Part shown: positions 35,049-43,941 of the stretch, piece after piece
Numbering within the stretch: the stretch's first letter is position 1
Layout: every line of letters begins with the position of its first letter
The notes under the pieces: model-generated
Databases searched by the model: none
What the model saw: the letters and a program-made list of their open reading frames with translations, nothing else
What the model was told of the DNA's origin: nothing
Assembly (NCBI RefSeq): GCF_041154505.1
Contig: NZ_AP028672.1
Span: 5,620,501 to 5,684,500 of the forward strand
Direction: 5' to 3'
Length of the DNA: 64,000 nucleotides
DNA from: Acidovorax sp. A79
GTDB taxonomy: Bacteria; Pseudomonadota; Gammaproteobacteria; Burkholderiales; Burkholderiaceae_C
Made by a program: the position numbers and the translations under genes

Positions 35049-37583
35049 ATGAAAATCGTTCTCATTGGCCACGGCATGGTCGGCCACAAGTTCCTCGAAA
35101 GCCTGGCCGAGACCGGCATGACCGGCGTCGAGGTCACAGTGCTGTGCGAGGAGCCACGCCCCGCCTACGACCGGGTGCACCTCTCCGCCTTCTTCAGCGG
35201 CACCACGGCCGAGCAACTCTCCCTGGTCGAGCCCGGCTTCTTCGAGCGCACCGGCTTCACCCTGCGCCTGGCGGCGCGGGCCGCATCGGTGGACCGCCGC
35301 ATTCGCACCGTGACCACGGTCGACGGCGAGGTGCTGCACTACGACAAGCTGGTGCTGGCCACCGGCTCCAACCCCTTCGTGCCCCAGGTGCCGGGGCGCG
35401 ACCGTGACCACTGCTTCGTCTACCGCACCATCGAGGACCTGGAGGCCATGCAGGCCTCGGGCGCCAAGTCCAAGACCGGCGTGGTCGTGGGCGGCGGCCT
35501 GCTGGGTCTGGAATGCGCCAAGGCGCTGCGCGACATGGGCCTCGAAACCCATGTGGTCGAGTTCGCCCCCCGGCTGATGGCCGTGCAGGTGGACGAGGGC
35601 GGTGGCCGCGTGCTGCGCGCCAAGATCGAGGAGCTGGGCGTGCAGGTGCACACCGGCCGCAACACTCAGGAGATCACCAATGGCGCCCGTGCGCGCCACC
35701 GGATGGTGTTTGCCGACGGGACCTGGCTGGAGACGGACATGATCGTCTTCTCCGCCGGCATCCGCCCGCGCGACGAGCTGGCGCGCCAGAGCCTGCTGGC
35801 CGTCGGCCCGCGCGGTGGCGTGGCCATCGACAGCGCCTGCCGCACCAGTGACCATGACGTGTATGCCATCGGCGAATGCGCCTCGTGGAACGAGCAGACC
35901 TTCGGCCTGGTGGCACCCGGCTACGACATGGCGCGCGTGGCGGCCCGCCACATCGCGGGTGAGACAGACGCTGCCTTCGTCGGCGCCGACATGAGCACCA
36001 AGCTCAAGCTCATGGGCGTGGACGTGGCCAGCATCGGCGACGCCCATGCGAAAACGCCCCACAGCCGCACCTGCCAGTATGTGGACGAGCGCCGCCAGGT
36101 CTACAAGAAGATCGTCATCAGCGAAGACGGCAAGCAACTGCTGGGCGCCGTGCTGATCGGCGACGCCACCGAATACGGCACGCTGCTGCAGATGGCCCTG
36201 AACGGCATCACGCTGCCCGAGGACCCCGAGTTCCTGATCTTCCCGTCCAGCGATGGCAAGGCCAAACCCGGCCTGGGCGTGGATGCCCTGCCCGACACGG
36301 CACAGATCTGCTCGTGCAACAACGTCACCAAGGCCGGCATCTGCGAAGCCGTGGGCAATGGCGCCTGCACCATCGCAGAGATGAAGGCCTGCACCAAGGC
36401 CGGTGCCACCTGCGGCGGCTGCGTGCCCCTGGTCACCCAGGTCATGAAAGCCGAGATGGCGCGCCGCGGCATGGCCGTGAACAACCACATCTGCGAGCAC
36501 TTCGCGTACTCGCGCCAGGAGATCTACCACCTGGTGCGCGTGGGCAACATCAGGAGCTTCGGCGAACTGCTGGCCCAGCACGGCAAGGGCATGGGCTGCG
36601 ACATCTGCAAGCCCGTGGCGGCCAGCGTATTCGCCTCGTGCTGGAACGAGTTCGTGCTCAAGAAGGAGCTGGCCGGCCTGCAGGACAGCAATGACTACTA
36701 CCTGGGCAACATCCAGAAGGACGGCACCTACTCGGTGGTGCCGCGCATGCCCGGTGGCGAGGTCACGCCCGACGGCCTGATCGCCGTGGGCCAGGTGGCC
36801 AAGAAGTACGGCCTGTACACCAAGGTCACCGGCGGTGCGCGGGTGGACATGTTCGGTGCGCGCCTGGAACAGCTGCCCCTGATCTGGGAGGAGCTGATCA
36901 CCGCCGGGTTCGAGTCCGGCCATGCCTACGGCAAGTCCCTGCGCACGGTCAAAAGCTGCGTGGGCTCGACCTGGTGCCGCTATGGCGTGGGCGACAGCGT
37001 GGGCCTGGCCGTGGAGCTGGAGAACCGCTACAAGGGCCTGCGTGCTCCGCACAAGATCAAGTTCGGCGTCTCGGGCTGCACGCGCGAATGCGCCGAGGCG
37101 CAGGGCAAGGACATCGGCATCATCGCCACCGAAAAGGGCTGGAACCTCTACATCTGCGGCAACGGCGGCATGAAACCGCGCCATGCCGAGCTGTTCGCGT
37201 CCGACCTGTCCAAGGAAGACCTGGTGCGCATGATCGACCGGGTGCTGATGTTCTACGTGCGCACGGCCGACCGGCTGCAGCGCACCAGCACCTGGCGCGA
37301 GAACCTCGAAGGTGGCCTCGACTACCTCAAGGATGTCTTGCAAAAGGACAGCCTGGGCCTGTGCGCCGAGCTCGAATCGCAGATGCAGAACGTGGTCGAT
37401 ACCTACCAGTGCGAATGGAAGACCGCCGTGACCGACCCCGAGACGCGCAAGCGCTTCCGCTCGTTCGTGAACAGCGACAAGGCCGACGAGAACGTGCTCT
37501 TCGTCGAGGAGCGCGGCCAGATCCGCCCGGCCCGCGCGGAGGAGCGCGGCGCCAAGGTCATCCCCATCCACCAGGCCGCCTGA
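35049..37583 (+). CDS. nirB: Assimilatory nitrite reductase, large subunit NirB
   Basis: This 844-residue enzyme reduces nitrite to ammonia with NADH. It has an FAD/NAD(P)H domain (about 1-310; VLIGHGMVGHKFLE, VVVGGGLLGLECAKALRDMG), a [2Fe-2S] BFD-like domain (about 418-475; ICSCNNVTKAGI, CGGCVPLVTQV), ferredoxin-like half domains, and the sirohaem/[4Fe-4S] site (about 637-690; KSCVGSTWCRYG and VSGCTRECAEAQGKD). Length matches E. coli NirB. It forms an operon with nirD. The control is likely nitrate/nitrite-dependent through the ANTAR protein encoded downstream. Confidence 0.97.
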   Translation: MKIVLIGHGMVGHKFLESLAETGMTGVEVTVLCEEPRPAYDRVHLSAFFSGTTAEQLSLVEPGFFERTGFTLRLAARAASVDRRIRTVTTVDGEVLHYDKLVLATGSNPFVPQVPGRDRDHCFVYRTIEDLEAMQASGAKSKTGVVVGGGLLGLECAKALRDMGLETHVVEFAPRLMAVQVDEGGGRVLRAKIEELGVQVHTGRNTQEITNGARARHRMVFADGTWLETDMIVFSAGIRPRDELARQSLLAVGPRGGVAIDSACRTSDHDVYAIGECASWNEQTFGLVAPGYDMARVAARHIAGETDAAFVGADMSTKLKLMGVDVASIGDAHAKTPHSRTCQYVDERRQVYKKIVISEDGKQLLGAVLIGDATEYGTLLQMALNGITLPEDPEFLIFPSSDGKAKPGLGVDALPDTAQICSCNNVTKAGICEAVGNGACTIAEMKACTKAGATCGGCVPLVTQVMKAEMARRGMAVNNHICEHFAYSRQEIYHLVRVGNIRSFGELLAQHGKGMGCDICKPVAASVFASCWNEFVLKKELAGLQDSNDYYLGNIQKDGTYSVVPRMPGGEVTPDGLIAVGQVAKKYGLYTKVTGGARVDMFGARLEQLPLIWEELITAGFESGHAYGKSLRTVKSCVGSTWCRYGVGDSVGLAVELENRYKGLRAPHKIKFGVSGCTRECAEAQGKDIGIIATEKGWNLYICGNGGMKPRHAELFASDLSKEDLVRMIDRVLMFYVRTADRLQRTSTWRENLEGGLDYLKDVLQKDSLGLCAELESQMQNVVDTYQCEWKTAVTDPETRKRFRSFVNSDKADENVLFVEERGQIRPARAEERGAKVIPIHQAA

Positions 37584-37590
37584 CATGAAG

Positions 37591-37740
37591 CACCCCCTGA
37601 GTCGCTTCGCGCCTTCACCCTTCTCTCGACGCGCTGTGCGAGTCCGGGAGGGGGACGCCCCCAGCGCATGCGCTGGATACGCCGCCTTCGCGGCGGGGCG
37701 GCCCTTGCGTGGGGCACTGGTGTCGGCTGCGCCAGTTGCG
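37591..37740 (+). repeat. Dispersed repeat family B, copy 1 (nirB 3' end)
   Basis: It starts 7 nt after the nirB stop with CACCCCCTGAGTCGCTTCGC, continues with an AGGGGGACGC segment, GCGGGGCGGCCCTTGCGTGG and ends GCGCCAGTTGCG. A short extra hairpin is inserted compared with copy 2. It lies between nirB and nirD. Confidence 0.75.
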
Positions 37741-37789
37741 CGCGTTGCGGGCAACCTGTAGCGCAATGAATCAATAACGGAGAACTCCC

Positions 37790-38146
37790 ATGAGCGCACT
37801 TCCCATGAACAGCACCGACCCCCTTGCCTGGACCGACATCTGCGCGGTCGACGACATCCTGCCCAGCACCGGCGTCTGCGCCCTGGTGGCCAACCGCCAT
37901 GTGGCGGTGTTCCGCACCGGCAGCGACCAGTTCTTCGCCATCGACAACGTGGACCCGAAGTCGGGCGCCAGCGTGCTCTCGCGCGGGCTGATCGGTAACC
38001 TGGGCGAGCGCGTCGTGGTCGCCTCGCCGCTGTACAAGAACCATTTCGACCTGCGCACCGGCGAATGCCTGGAGGCGCCCGAGCATTCGGTGCGGGCGCA
38101 CGGTGTGCGCGCCGAGGGCGGGCGCATCAGCATTGCAATGGCCTGA
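37790..38146 (+). CDS. nirD: Nitrite reductase small subunit NirD
   Basis: This 118-residue protein has the Rieske-like NirD fold: WTDICAVDDILP, VANRHVAVFRTGSDQFFAIDNVDP, and LYKNHFDLRTGECLEAPE. As in other NirD proteins, the cysteine/histidine cluster ligands of true Rieske proteins are missing. It partners NirB. The 206-nt gap after nirB is filled mostly by a family B repeat. Confidence 0.94.
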   Translation: MSALPMNSTDPLAWTDICAVDDILPSTGVCALVANRHVAVFRTGSDQFFAIDNVDPKSGASVLSRGLIGNLGERVVVASPLYKNHFDLRTGECLEAPEHSVRAHGVRAEGGRISIAMA

Positions 38147-38311
38147 GGGCCTGCCCTTGAGGTCTCTTGAGGCCGTGTCCCGGCAACTCTTCGGGCCGGG
38201 TTGTGCGGAAGTGCATTGCATCGCGTTCCGCGCAGGCCCCTGGAGGCTTGGCGGGCGCGCGGCAGGTTCTGGGGTTAGCATTCCCTCGTATCGATTTTCT
38301 GGAGTTCCCGC

Positions 38312-39622
38312 ATGCCCGACCAGGCCGCGTCCCTGACCGTTTCGACCCTTGTGCTGCGCTCGCGCCAGCTGGAGATCGACGCGGTGCGCCACCTCGCCAG
38401 CCGGGCCGTTCTGGTGGACACGATCGGCCAGCTGATAGAAGGTCTGCAGCGCGAGCGCGGCGCATCGGGCGCCTACCTGGCGTCCAATGCCCAGCGTTTT
38501 GCCGACATGCGCAGCCGGATCATCCAGGAGGTGCTGCCCCTGGAGGCGCGACTGCGCCAGGAATTTGCCCAGCATGTGGAACCCGAACAGGGCGCGACGG
38601 CCAAGGCCTTGTCGCTCATGGCGTGGGCCCTCCTGGGGCTTGATTCTCTGCCCGCGCTGCGCAGCCAGATTGACAAGCAGGCGATGACCGCACACGACTC
38701 GATCGCTGCGTTCAGCCACCTGATCGCGGGTCTGATCGAGCTGGTCTTCCATGTGGCCGATGCGGCGGGGCTGCCCAGCGTATCGCGCCAGCTGGTGGCT
38801 TTGCTGCACCTGGTGCAGGCGCAGGAAGAGGCGGGCCAGGAGCGCGCCATGGGCGCGCTGCTCTATGCCTCTGGCCAGGGCAGCGACGCGCACCAGCAGC
38901 GGGTGCTGCACCTCATCGACGCGCAGGAGCGCAGCTTGCGCGTGTTTTCCGAGTTTGCCGATCCGGCCCTGCGTGGACGCTGGGAGCAGCAGCAGCTTGC
39001 CCCCGGCATGGCCCAGCTGGAGCGGCTGCGGCGCACGCTGTGCGTGGTGCGCCCCGGCGCCGCCCTGGACAGCAACCTGAGCGACGCCTGGTTCGACGTG
39101 TGCACGGAGCGCATCAACGCGCTGTGGCAACTGCAGGTCGAACTGGTCCAGCGTCTGCGCGAGGACTGCGAGGCTCGCATCCTCGAAGCGCAGCAGGACC
39201 TGCAGGACTCCAGGGGCCTGCTGCGCGGCCTGCGCGACAACCCGCCGCAGCGCACGCACGCGGTGGACCGGTTCTTCGACATCGCGATTGCACCCACGTC
39301 CGTGCCGGAGGCGGCGGCCGGCACGCACGGGGCCGAATCGGCTTCGCTGCTGGAACTGCTGCAGGCCCAGTCGGCGCGCATGGCCGGCATGGAGGCCGAG
39401 CTGGAGGCGGCGCGCCGCACGCTGAACGAACGCAAGGTGATCGAGCGCGCCAAGGGGGTGCTGATGGCCCGCCTGGGCATGAACGAGGAAGTCGCCTTCC
39501 GCGTGTTGCAGAAAACCTCGATGGACCAGAACCGCCGGCTGCTCGAGGTGGCGGAGGCCACGCTGTCCCTGCCCGATCTCGCCTTTGCGCAGTCTGCGCT
39601 GTCAGGCGCCAAGTCCTCATAG
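38312..39622 (+). CDS. nasR: NIT-ANTAR transcription antiterminator (NasR type)
   Basis: This 436-residue protein has an N-terminal nitrate/nitrite-sensing NIT domain (about 35-275; TIGQLIEGLQRERGASGAYL opening and PGMAQLERLRRTLCVV later) and a C-terminal ANTAR RNA-binding domain (about 365-425; ERKVIERAKGVLMARLGM, AFRVLQKTSMDQNRRLLEVAE). NasR proteins bind leader RNA when nitrate or nitrite is present and prevent termination. GGAG stands before ATG 38312. It lies between nirBD and the nitrite transporter, whose leader holds a terminator. Confidence 0.92.
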   Translation: MPDQAASLTVSTLVLRSRQLEIDAVRHLASRAVLVDTIGQLIEGLQRERGASGAYLASNAQRFADMRSRIIQEVLPLEARLRQEFAQHVEPEQGATAKALSLMAWALLGLDSLPALRSQIDKQAMTAHDSIAAFSHLIAGLIELVFHVADAAGLPSVSRQLVALLHLVQAQEEAGQERAMGALLYASGQGSDAHQQRVLHLIDAQERSLRVFSEFADPALRGRWEQQQLAPGMAQLERLRRTLCVVRPGAALDSNLSDAWFDVCTERINALWQLQVELVQRLREDCEARILEAQQDLQDSRGLLRGLRDNPPQRTHAVDRFFDIAIAPTSVPEAAAGTHGAESASLLELLQAQSARMAGMEAELEAARRTLNERKVIERAKGVLMARLGMNEEVAFRVLQKTSMDQNRRLLEVAEATLSLPDLAFAQSALSGAKSS

Positions 39623-39876
39623 ATAGCGTCGCGGTGCCCCGCAACGGGGCGGGCAGGCACTGGTGACCCACTGTGGTGCCGGTGCCGCACCGAGTGGAGG
39701 CTCATTTCTTGCGGTGGTCGCCGCGCATGCGCCAGAGAGGGACGGGCCACGCTCCGATGCACCATTCCATCAGGGGTATGGAACTTGCATGGAGAGAAGT
39801 GGTTGTCGGCTAAAGGCGGCTTGCCAACCCACCGTCCGTGGTCTTCCGCGGGCAAAGGAATCGCGCATCCAAGGAT

Positions 39877-39942
39877 AACGGCGTCCCTTGCGTCTCCTCC
39901 AGATGACTGGAGGACGGCGCAGCGGACGCCGTTTTCTTTTTT
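39877..39942 (+). terminator. Leader terminator upstream of the nitrite transporter
   Basis: An outer stem AACGGCGTCC (39877-39886) with GGACGCCGTT (39924-39933) encloses an 8-bp hairpin TCCTCCAG/CTGGAGGA (39895-39902, 39907-39914). T4CT6 follows at 39932-39942. It lies 255 nt after the nasR-like stop and 70 nt before the transporter start, so it must be overcome for transporter expression from upstream. Confidence 0.8.
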
Positions 39943-40012
39943 CCTCCTTGCGCGTTCCGCCGGCCCGCCGTCCGGGACGCTGTCAATAGTCTCCCGTCCC
40001 AAAGGAAATTCA

Positions 40013-40822
40013 ATGGCCTACCTTGCCCCTGCCGAGTTCGTGACCAAGATGGTCGACTCCGGTGAATCCAAGCTCCTGATGTCCACCCGCGACACGCTGA
40101 TCCGCTCCTACATGGCCGGCGCCATCCTGGCGCTGGCGGCCGCGTTTGCCGTGACCGTCACGGTCAACACCGGCAACCCGCTGGTCGGCGCCATGCTGTT
40201 CCCCGTGGGCTTCATCATGCTGTACCTGATGGGTTTCGACCTGCTGACGGGCGTTTTCACGCTCGCACCGCTGGCGGTGTTCGACAAGCGCCCAGGCGCC
40301 ACCTGGGCGGGCGTGCTGCGCAACTGGGGCCTGGTGTTCGTGGGCAACTTCGCGGGCGCACTGACGGTGGCGGTCTTCATGGCCATCATCTTCACCTTCG
40401 GCTTCAGCGAGGCGCCCAATGCCGTCGGCGAGAAGCTCGGCCACATCGGCGAGGGCCGCACGGTGGGCTATGCCGCCCATGGCGCTGCCGGCATGCTCAC
40501 GCTGTTCGTGCGTGCCGTGATGTGCAACTGGATGGTCTCCACCGGCGTGGTCGCCGCGATGATGTCCACCACGGTCTCGGGCAAGGCCATTGGCATGTGG
40601 ATGCCGGTCATGATCTTCTTCTACATGGGTTTCGAGCATTCCATCGTCAACATGTTCCTGTTTCCCACCGGCCTGATGCTGGGCGGCAAGTTCACGCTGA
40701 TGGACTATCTGATCTGGAACGAGCTTCCCACGGTGCTCGGCAATCTGGTCGGAGGCCTTACCTTCGTCGGTGCCACGCTGTATTCCACGCACTACAAGAC
40801 CGCGCCCAAGCGCCATGTCTGA
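40013..40822 (+). CDS. nirC: Formate/nitrite transporter family protein (NirC-like)
   Basis: This 269-residue FocA/NirC family channel has six transmembrane helices and the family motifs RSYMAGAILALAAAFA, GFDLLTGVF, NWGLVFVGNFAGAL, FVRAVMCNWMVSTGV and GFEHSIVNMFLFP (conserved histidine in the pore region). In this cluster nitrite is the likely substrate. AAAGGAA precedes ATG 40013. A terminator in the leader and the neighbouring ANTAR protein suggest antitermination control. Confidence 0.93.
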   Translation: MAYLAPAEFVTKMVDSGESKLLMSTRDTLIRSYMAGAILALAAAFAVTVTVNTGNPLVGAMLFPVGFIMLYLMGFDLLTGVFTLAPLAVFDKRPGATWAGVLRNWGLVFVGNFAGALTVAVFMAIIFTFGFSEAPNAVGEKLGHIGEGRTVGYAAHGAAGMLTLFVRAVMCNWMVSTGVVAAMMSTTVSGKAIGMWMPVMIFFYMGFEHSIVNMFLFPTGLMLGGKFTLMDYLIWNELPTVLGNLVGGLTFVGATLYSTHYKTAPKRHV

Positions 40823-40825
40823 GCT

Positions 40826-40930
40826 TCTCCCTGAGCGACCTCGCCGCTGCGCGCTGCGGGCATGGGGACGCCGCCAGCGCGGCGGGGCGACCCCCGCGCG
40901 GCGGCTGGCGGGTGGGCCGCGCCGGTTGCG
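40826..40930 (+). repeat. Dispersed repeat family B, copy 4 (diverged, after nirC)
   Basis: It starts 3 nt after the transporter stop with CTCCCTGAGCGACCTCGCC, keeps GGGGACGCC and GGCGGGGCGACCC, and ends GGCCGCGCCGGTTGCG. It is more diverged than the other copies. Confidence 0.6.
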
Positions 40931-40966
40931 TGGGCTGGCGGTGGCGTGCAGCGCCATGGACCGCTG

Positions 40967-42721
40967 ATGGGCCACGGCACGGATCCGGGCGGGCTGCGCG
41001 TCACGCTGGGCCAGCACTCGCGGGCGGGGCGCAAGGGCGTCAACCAGGACTTTCATGGTGCCATGTTGCCCGGTGAGCCGCTGCGCGGCTCCAAGGGGAT
41101 CGTCGTCGCCCTGGCCGATGGCATAGGGTCCAGCACGGTCAGCCAGGAGGCCAGCGCGGCCTCGGTGCGCAGTTTCCTGGACGACTACTACGCCACCTCC
41201 GACGCCTGGTCGGTGCGTCGCTCGGCCCAGCGCGTTCTGAGTGCCACCAACGCGTGGCTGCATGCGCAGACCATGCGCAGCCACGCGCGTTTCGACAAGG
41301 ACCGCGGCTATGTGACCACCTTCAGCGCGCTGATCCTGAAAGGCCGCGATGTCCATGTGCTGCATGTGGGGGATGCGCGCATCTATCGCCTTCACGGGCA
41401 GTCGCTCGAGCAGCTGACGCAGGACCACCGTGTCCACCTGTCGTCGGCCGAATCGTTCCTGGGCCGCGCGCTTGGCACGAGTGCCCATGTCGAGATCGAC
41501 TATTGCTGCCTGCCGGCCGATGTGGGGGCCCTCTACGTGCTGGCCACCGACGGTGCGTACACGCATTTCGATGCAGCCGCAGTGCATGCGGCTCTGGCAC
41601 GGTTTCCCGGGGACTTCGATCAGGCCGCGCAAGATCTCGTGGAGGGTGCGCAGGCCCGCGGCGCCGACGACGACATGACCGTGCAGATCCTGCGCATCGA
41701 TGCGCTGCCCGATCCTGAAGCCCACCGCCTGCATGCGCTGCGCGAAGGCCTCGCGTTCGCGCCGCCGCTGTCGCCCAGGATGCGTTTCGAAGGCTACACC
41801 GTGGTGCGCGAACTGCACGCGAGCGCGCGCAGCCACGTGCACCTCGCGGTGGACGACGCGACGGGGCAGCAGGTGGTACTGAAGACCCCATCGACGGCGT
41901 TGCGCGATGACGCCGGCTATCTCAACAGCTTCCTGCTGGAAGAGTGGGTGGCGCGGCGTATCCATAGCCCCCATGTGCTTCGGCCACACACCAGCGACCG
42001 GCCGCGCCAGCATGTCTACGTGGCCATGGAATTCGTGGAAGGCCAGACCCTGGCGCAGTGGATGATCGACCATCCCCGCCCGGATCTCGACGCGGTGCGC
42101 AGCCTGGTGGCGCAAGTGGCGAAGGGACTGCAGGCCTTCCATGGCAAGGAGATGCTGCACCAGGACCTGCGGCCGGAGAACGTGATGATTGACCGCACGG
42201 GAACCGCCCGGATCATCGACTTCGGCTCCACGCTGGTCGCTGGCCTGGCCGAGGAAGCGCACGGCCTGGACATGGGCTCATCCATTGCCGGCACCTTGCA
42301 GTACACCGCGCCGGAGTATTTTGCGGGCATGGGGGGCAGCGCGCGTTCCGACCTGTTCTCGCTGGCGGTGCTCACGTACCAGATGCTGTCCGGGCAGCTG
42401 CCGTATGGCCTGCAGGTGGTGCGCATCCGCTCGGCGGGTGACGTGAAACGGCTGCGGTACGTGCCGGTCCGCCACTTGCGGGCCGACCTGCCGGATTGGC
42501 TGGATGCCGTGCTGCAGAAGGCCTTGCACCCCGATCCGGCCAGGCGCCAGGAGGCGGTGTCGGAGTTCGTCCACGACCTGCAGTCCCCAGGGCTGCGGTT
42601 CCAGCGCCGCAGGGCGGCACCGCTGGTGGAGCGCAATCCGGTCGTTTTCTGGCAGACCGCCACGCTGGTGCTGGCGCTGGCCGTGCTCTTGCTGGCCGGG
42701 TTGCGTGTTTTTGGGCGCTGA
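40967..42721 (+). CDS. Bifunctional PP2C phosphatase / Ser-Thr protein kinase
   Basis: This 584-residue fusion has an N-terminal PP2C domain (about 10-245) with metal aspartates in GVNQDFHG (D28), ALADGIGSS (D51), LHVGDARIYRL and GADDDMTVQ. A kinase domain (about 270-535) has VVLKTPS lysine, catalytic loop HQDLRPENVMI, DFGS in the metal loop and APEYF. A C-terminal transmembrane helix (about 560-580) follows. The glycine-rich loop is poorly conserved. Such kinases lie beside nitrate/nitrite assimilation genes in pseudomonads and other proteobacteria; the substrate is unknown. ATG 40967 excludes residues encoded in the repeat. Confidence 0.88.
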   Translation: MGHGTDPGGLRVTLGQHSRAGRKGVNQDFHGAMLPGEPLRGSKGIVVALADGIGSSTVSQEASAASVRSFLDDYYATSDAWSVRRSAQRVLSATNAWLHAQTMRSHARFDKDRGYVTTFSALILKGRDVHVLHVGDARIYRLHGQSLEQLTQDHRVHLSSAESFLGRALGTSAHVEIDYCCLPADVGALYVLATDGAYTHFDAAAVHAALARFPGDFDQAAQDLVEGAQARGADDDMTVQILRIDALPDPEAHRLHALREGLAFAPPLSPRMRFEGYTVVRELHASARSHVHLAVDDATGQQVVLKTPSTALRDDAGYLNSFLLEEWVARRIHSPHVLRPHTSDRPRQHVYVAMEFVEGQTLAQWMIDHPRPDLDAVRSLVAQVAKGLQAFHGKEMLHQDLRPENVMIDRTGTARIIDFGSTLVAGLAEEAHGLDMGSSIAGTLQYTAPEYFAGMGGSARSDLFSLAVLTYQMLSGQLPYGLQVVRIRSAGDVKRLRYVPVRHLRADLPDWLDAVLQKALHPDPARRQEAVSEFVHDLQSPGLRFQRRRAAPLVERNPVVFWQTATLVLALAVLLLAGLRVFGR

Positions 42722-42778
42722 GCGGCCAGAAAGGGCGGTGCTGCCGGGCAGCAGGCCCTCCCGGCATGCGCAAAAAAT

Positions 42779-42815
42779 AAAGCCCCGCCATTTATCCAAT
42801 AGCGGGGCTTTCTTT
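42779..42815. terminator. Bidirectional terminator between kinase gene and tRNA-Thr
   Basis: AAAGCCCCGC (42779-42788) and GCGGGGCTTT (42802-42811) form a 10-bp stem with a 13-nt loop and A/T tracts on both sides, ending the kinase transcript and, on the minus strand, the fbp/tRNA-Thr transcript. Confidence 0.85.
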
Positions 42816-42822
42816 GCTGACT

Positions 42823-42898
42823 TGGTGCCGGAGAGATGAATCGAACACCCGACCTTCTCATTACGAATGAGCTGCTCTACCGACTGAGCTACACCGGC
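42823..42898 (-). tRNA. tRNA-Thr (anticodon CGT)
   Basis: On the minus strand the acceptor stem GCCGGTG/CATCTCTCCGGC region, D-arm AGCTCAGTCGGTAGAGC, anticodon loop TTCGTAA (anticodon CGT), T-loop TTCGATT and encoded CCA are present. It lies 12 nt after the fbp stop and has its own promoter inside the fbp end. Confidence 0.95.
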
Positions 42899-42909
42899 GT
42901 AAGCCTCAG

Positions 42910-42937
42910 ATTATAGCGTGGAATGGTAGGCTGTCAC
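42910..42937 (-). promoter_or_regulatory. Promoter of tRNA-Thr within the 3' end of fbp
   Basis: On the minus strand GTGACA (42937-42932) and TATAAT (42915-42910) are separated by 16 nt, with the expected start about 5 nt before the tRNA. The -10 overlaps the fbp stop region. Confidence 0.65.
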
Positions 42938-43918
42938 GCGCTCCACCTCATTTTTTGATCCCAGGATCACGCTGACGCGCTCGTGCAGCTGGGTGGGCTG
43001 GATGTCCAGGATGCGCTGCTTGCCGTTGGTGGCGGCGCCGCCGGCCTGCTCCACCAGCCAGCCCATGGGGTTGGCCTCGTACATCAGGCGCAGCTTGCCG
43101 GGTTTGTTGGGTTCGCGCTTGTCCCAGGGGTACATGAAGACGCCCCCGCGGGTGAGGATGCGGTGCACATCCGCCACCATGCTGGCGATCCAGCGCATGT
43201 TGAAGTCCTTGCCGCGCGGGCCGTCCTTGCCCTGCAGGCATTCGTCGATGTAGCGCTTCACGGGCTCGTCCCAGTGGCGCATGTTGCTCATGTTGATGGC
43301 GAATTCCTTGGTGTCCTCGGGAATGCGCACGTTCTCCTCGGTGAGCACGAACGAGCCCTGTTCGCGGTCGAGCGTGAACATGGCGACGCCGTCGCCCACG
43401 GTGAGCACCAGCGTGGTCTGCGGGCCATAGATGCAATACCCCGCAGCCACTTGCTGGGTGCCGGGCTGCAGGAAGTCGCCTTCCTCCACGCCACGGTCGC
43501 CATCGGGCTTTTTCAGCACGCTGAAGATGGTCCCGATGCTCACGTTCACGTCGATGTTGCTGGAGCCGTCCAGGGGGTCGAACAGCAGCAGGTATTCGCC
43601 TTGCGGATAGCGGTTGGGCACCAGGTAGATGCCGTCCATTTCCTCCGAGGCCATGGCCGCGAGGTGGCCGCCCCATTCGTTGGCCTCGATCAGCACCTCG
43701 TTGGCGATGATGTCGAGCTTCTTCTGGATCTCGCCCTGCACGTTTTCGCTGCTGGCCGTGCCCAGCACGCCGCCCAGCGCGCCCTTGTTCACGGCGTGGC
43801 TGATGCTCTTGCAGGCGCGGGCCACCACTTCCAGCAGCAGGCGCAGTTGCGAGGGGATGAGGCCGTCCACCCGTTGCTGTTCAACGAGGTAGCGGGTCAG
43901 GCTGATGCTTTTTGCCAT
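42911..43918 (-). CDS. fbp: Fructose-1,6-bisphosphatase, class I
   Basis: This 335-residue gluconeogenic enzyme shows the class I pattern: [14 protein letters not shown], the metal site [22 protein letters not shown], and [16 protein letters not shown] [24 protein letters not shown] with the later [20 protein letters not shown]. Length matches the family. It follows pepN by 23 nt and ends 12 nt before tRNA-Thr. Confidence 0.97.
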   Translation of the reverse strand: MAKSISLTRYLVEQQRVDGLIPSQLRLLLEVVARACKSISHAVNKGALGGVLGTASSENVQGEIQKKLDIIANEVLIEANEWGGHLAAMASEEMDGIYLVPNRYPQGEYLLLFDPLDGSSNIDVNVSIGTIFSVLKKPDGDRGVEEGDFLQPGTQQVAAGYCIYGPQTTLVLTVGDGVAMFTLDREQGSFVLTEENVRIPEDTKEFAINMSNMRHWDEPVKRYIDECLQGKDGPRGKDFNMRWIASMVADVHRILTRGGVFMYPWDKREPNKPGKLRLMYEANPMGWLVEQAGGAATNGKQRILDIQPTQLHERVSVILGSKNEVERVTAYHSTL

Positions 43919-43941
43919 GTCAGTCCTTTCTTGGTCGTGGT

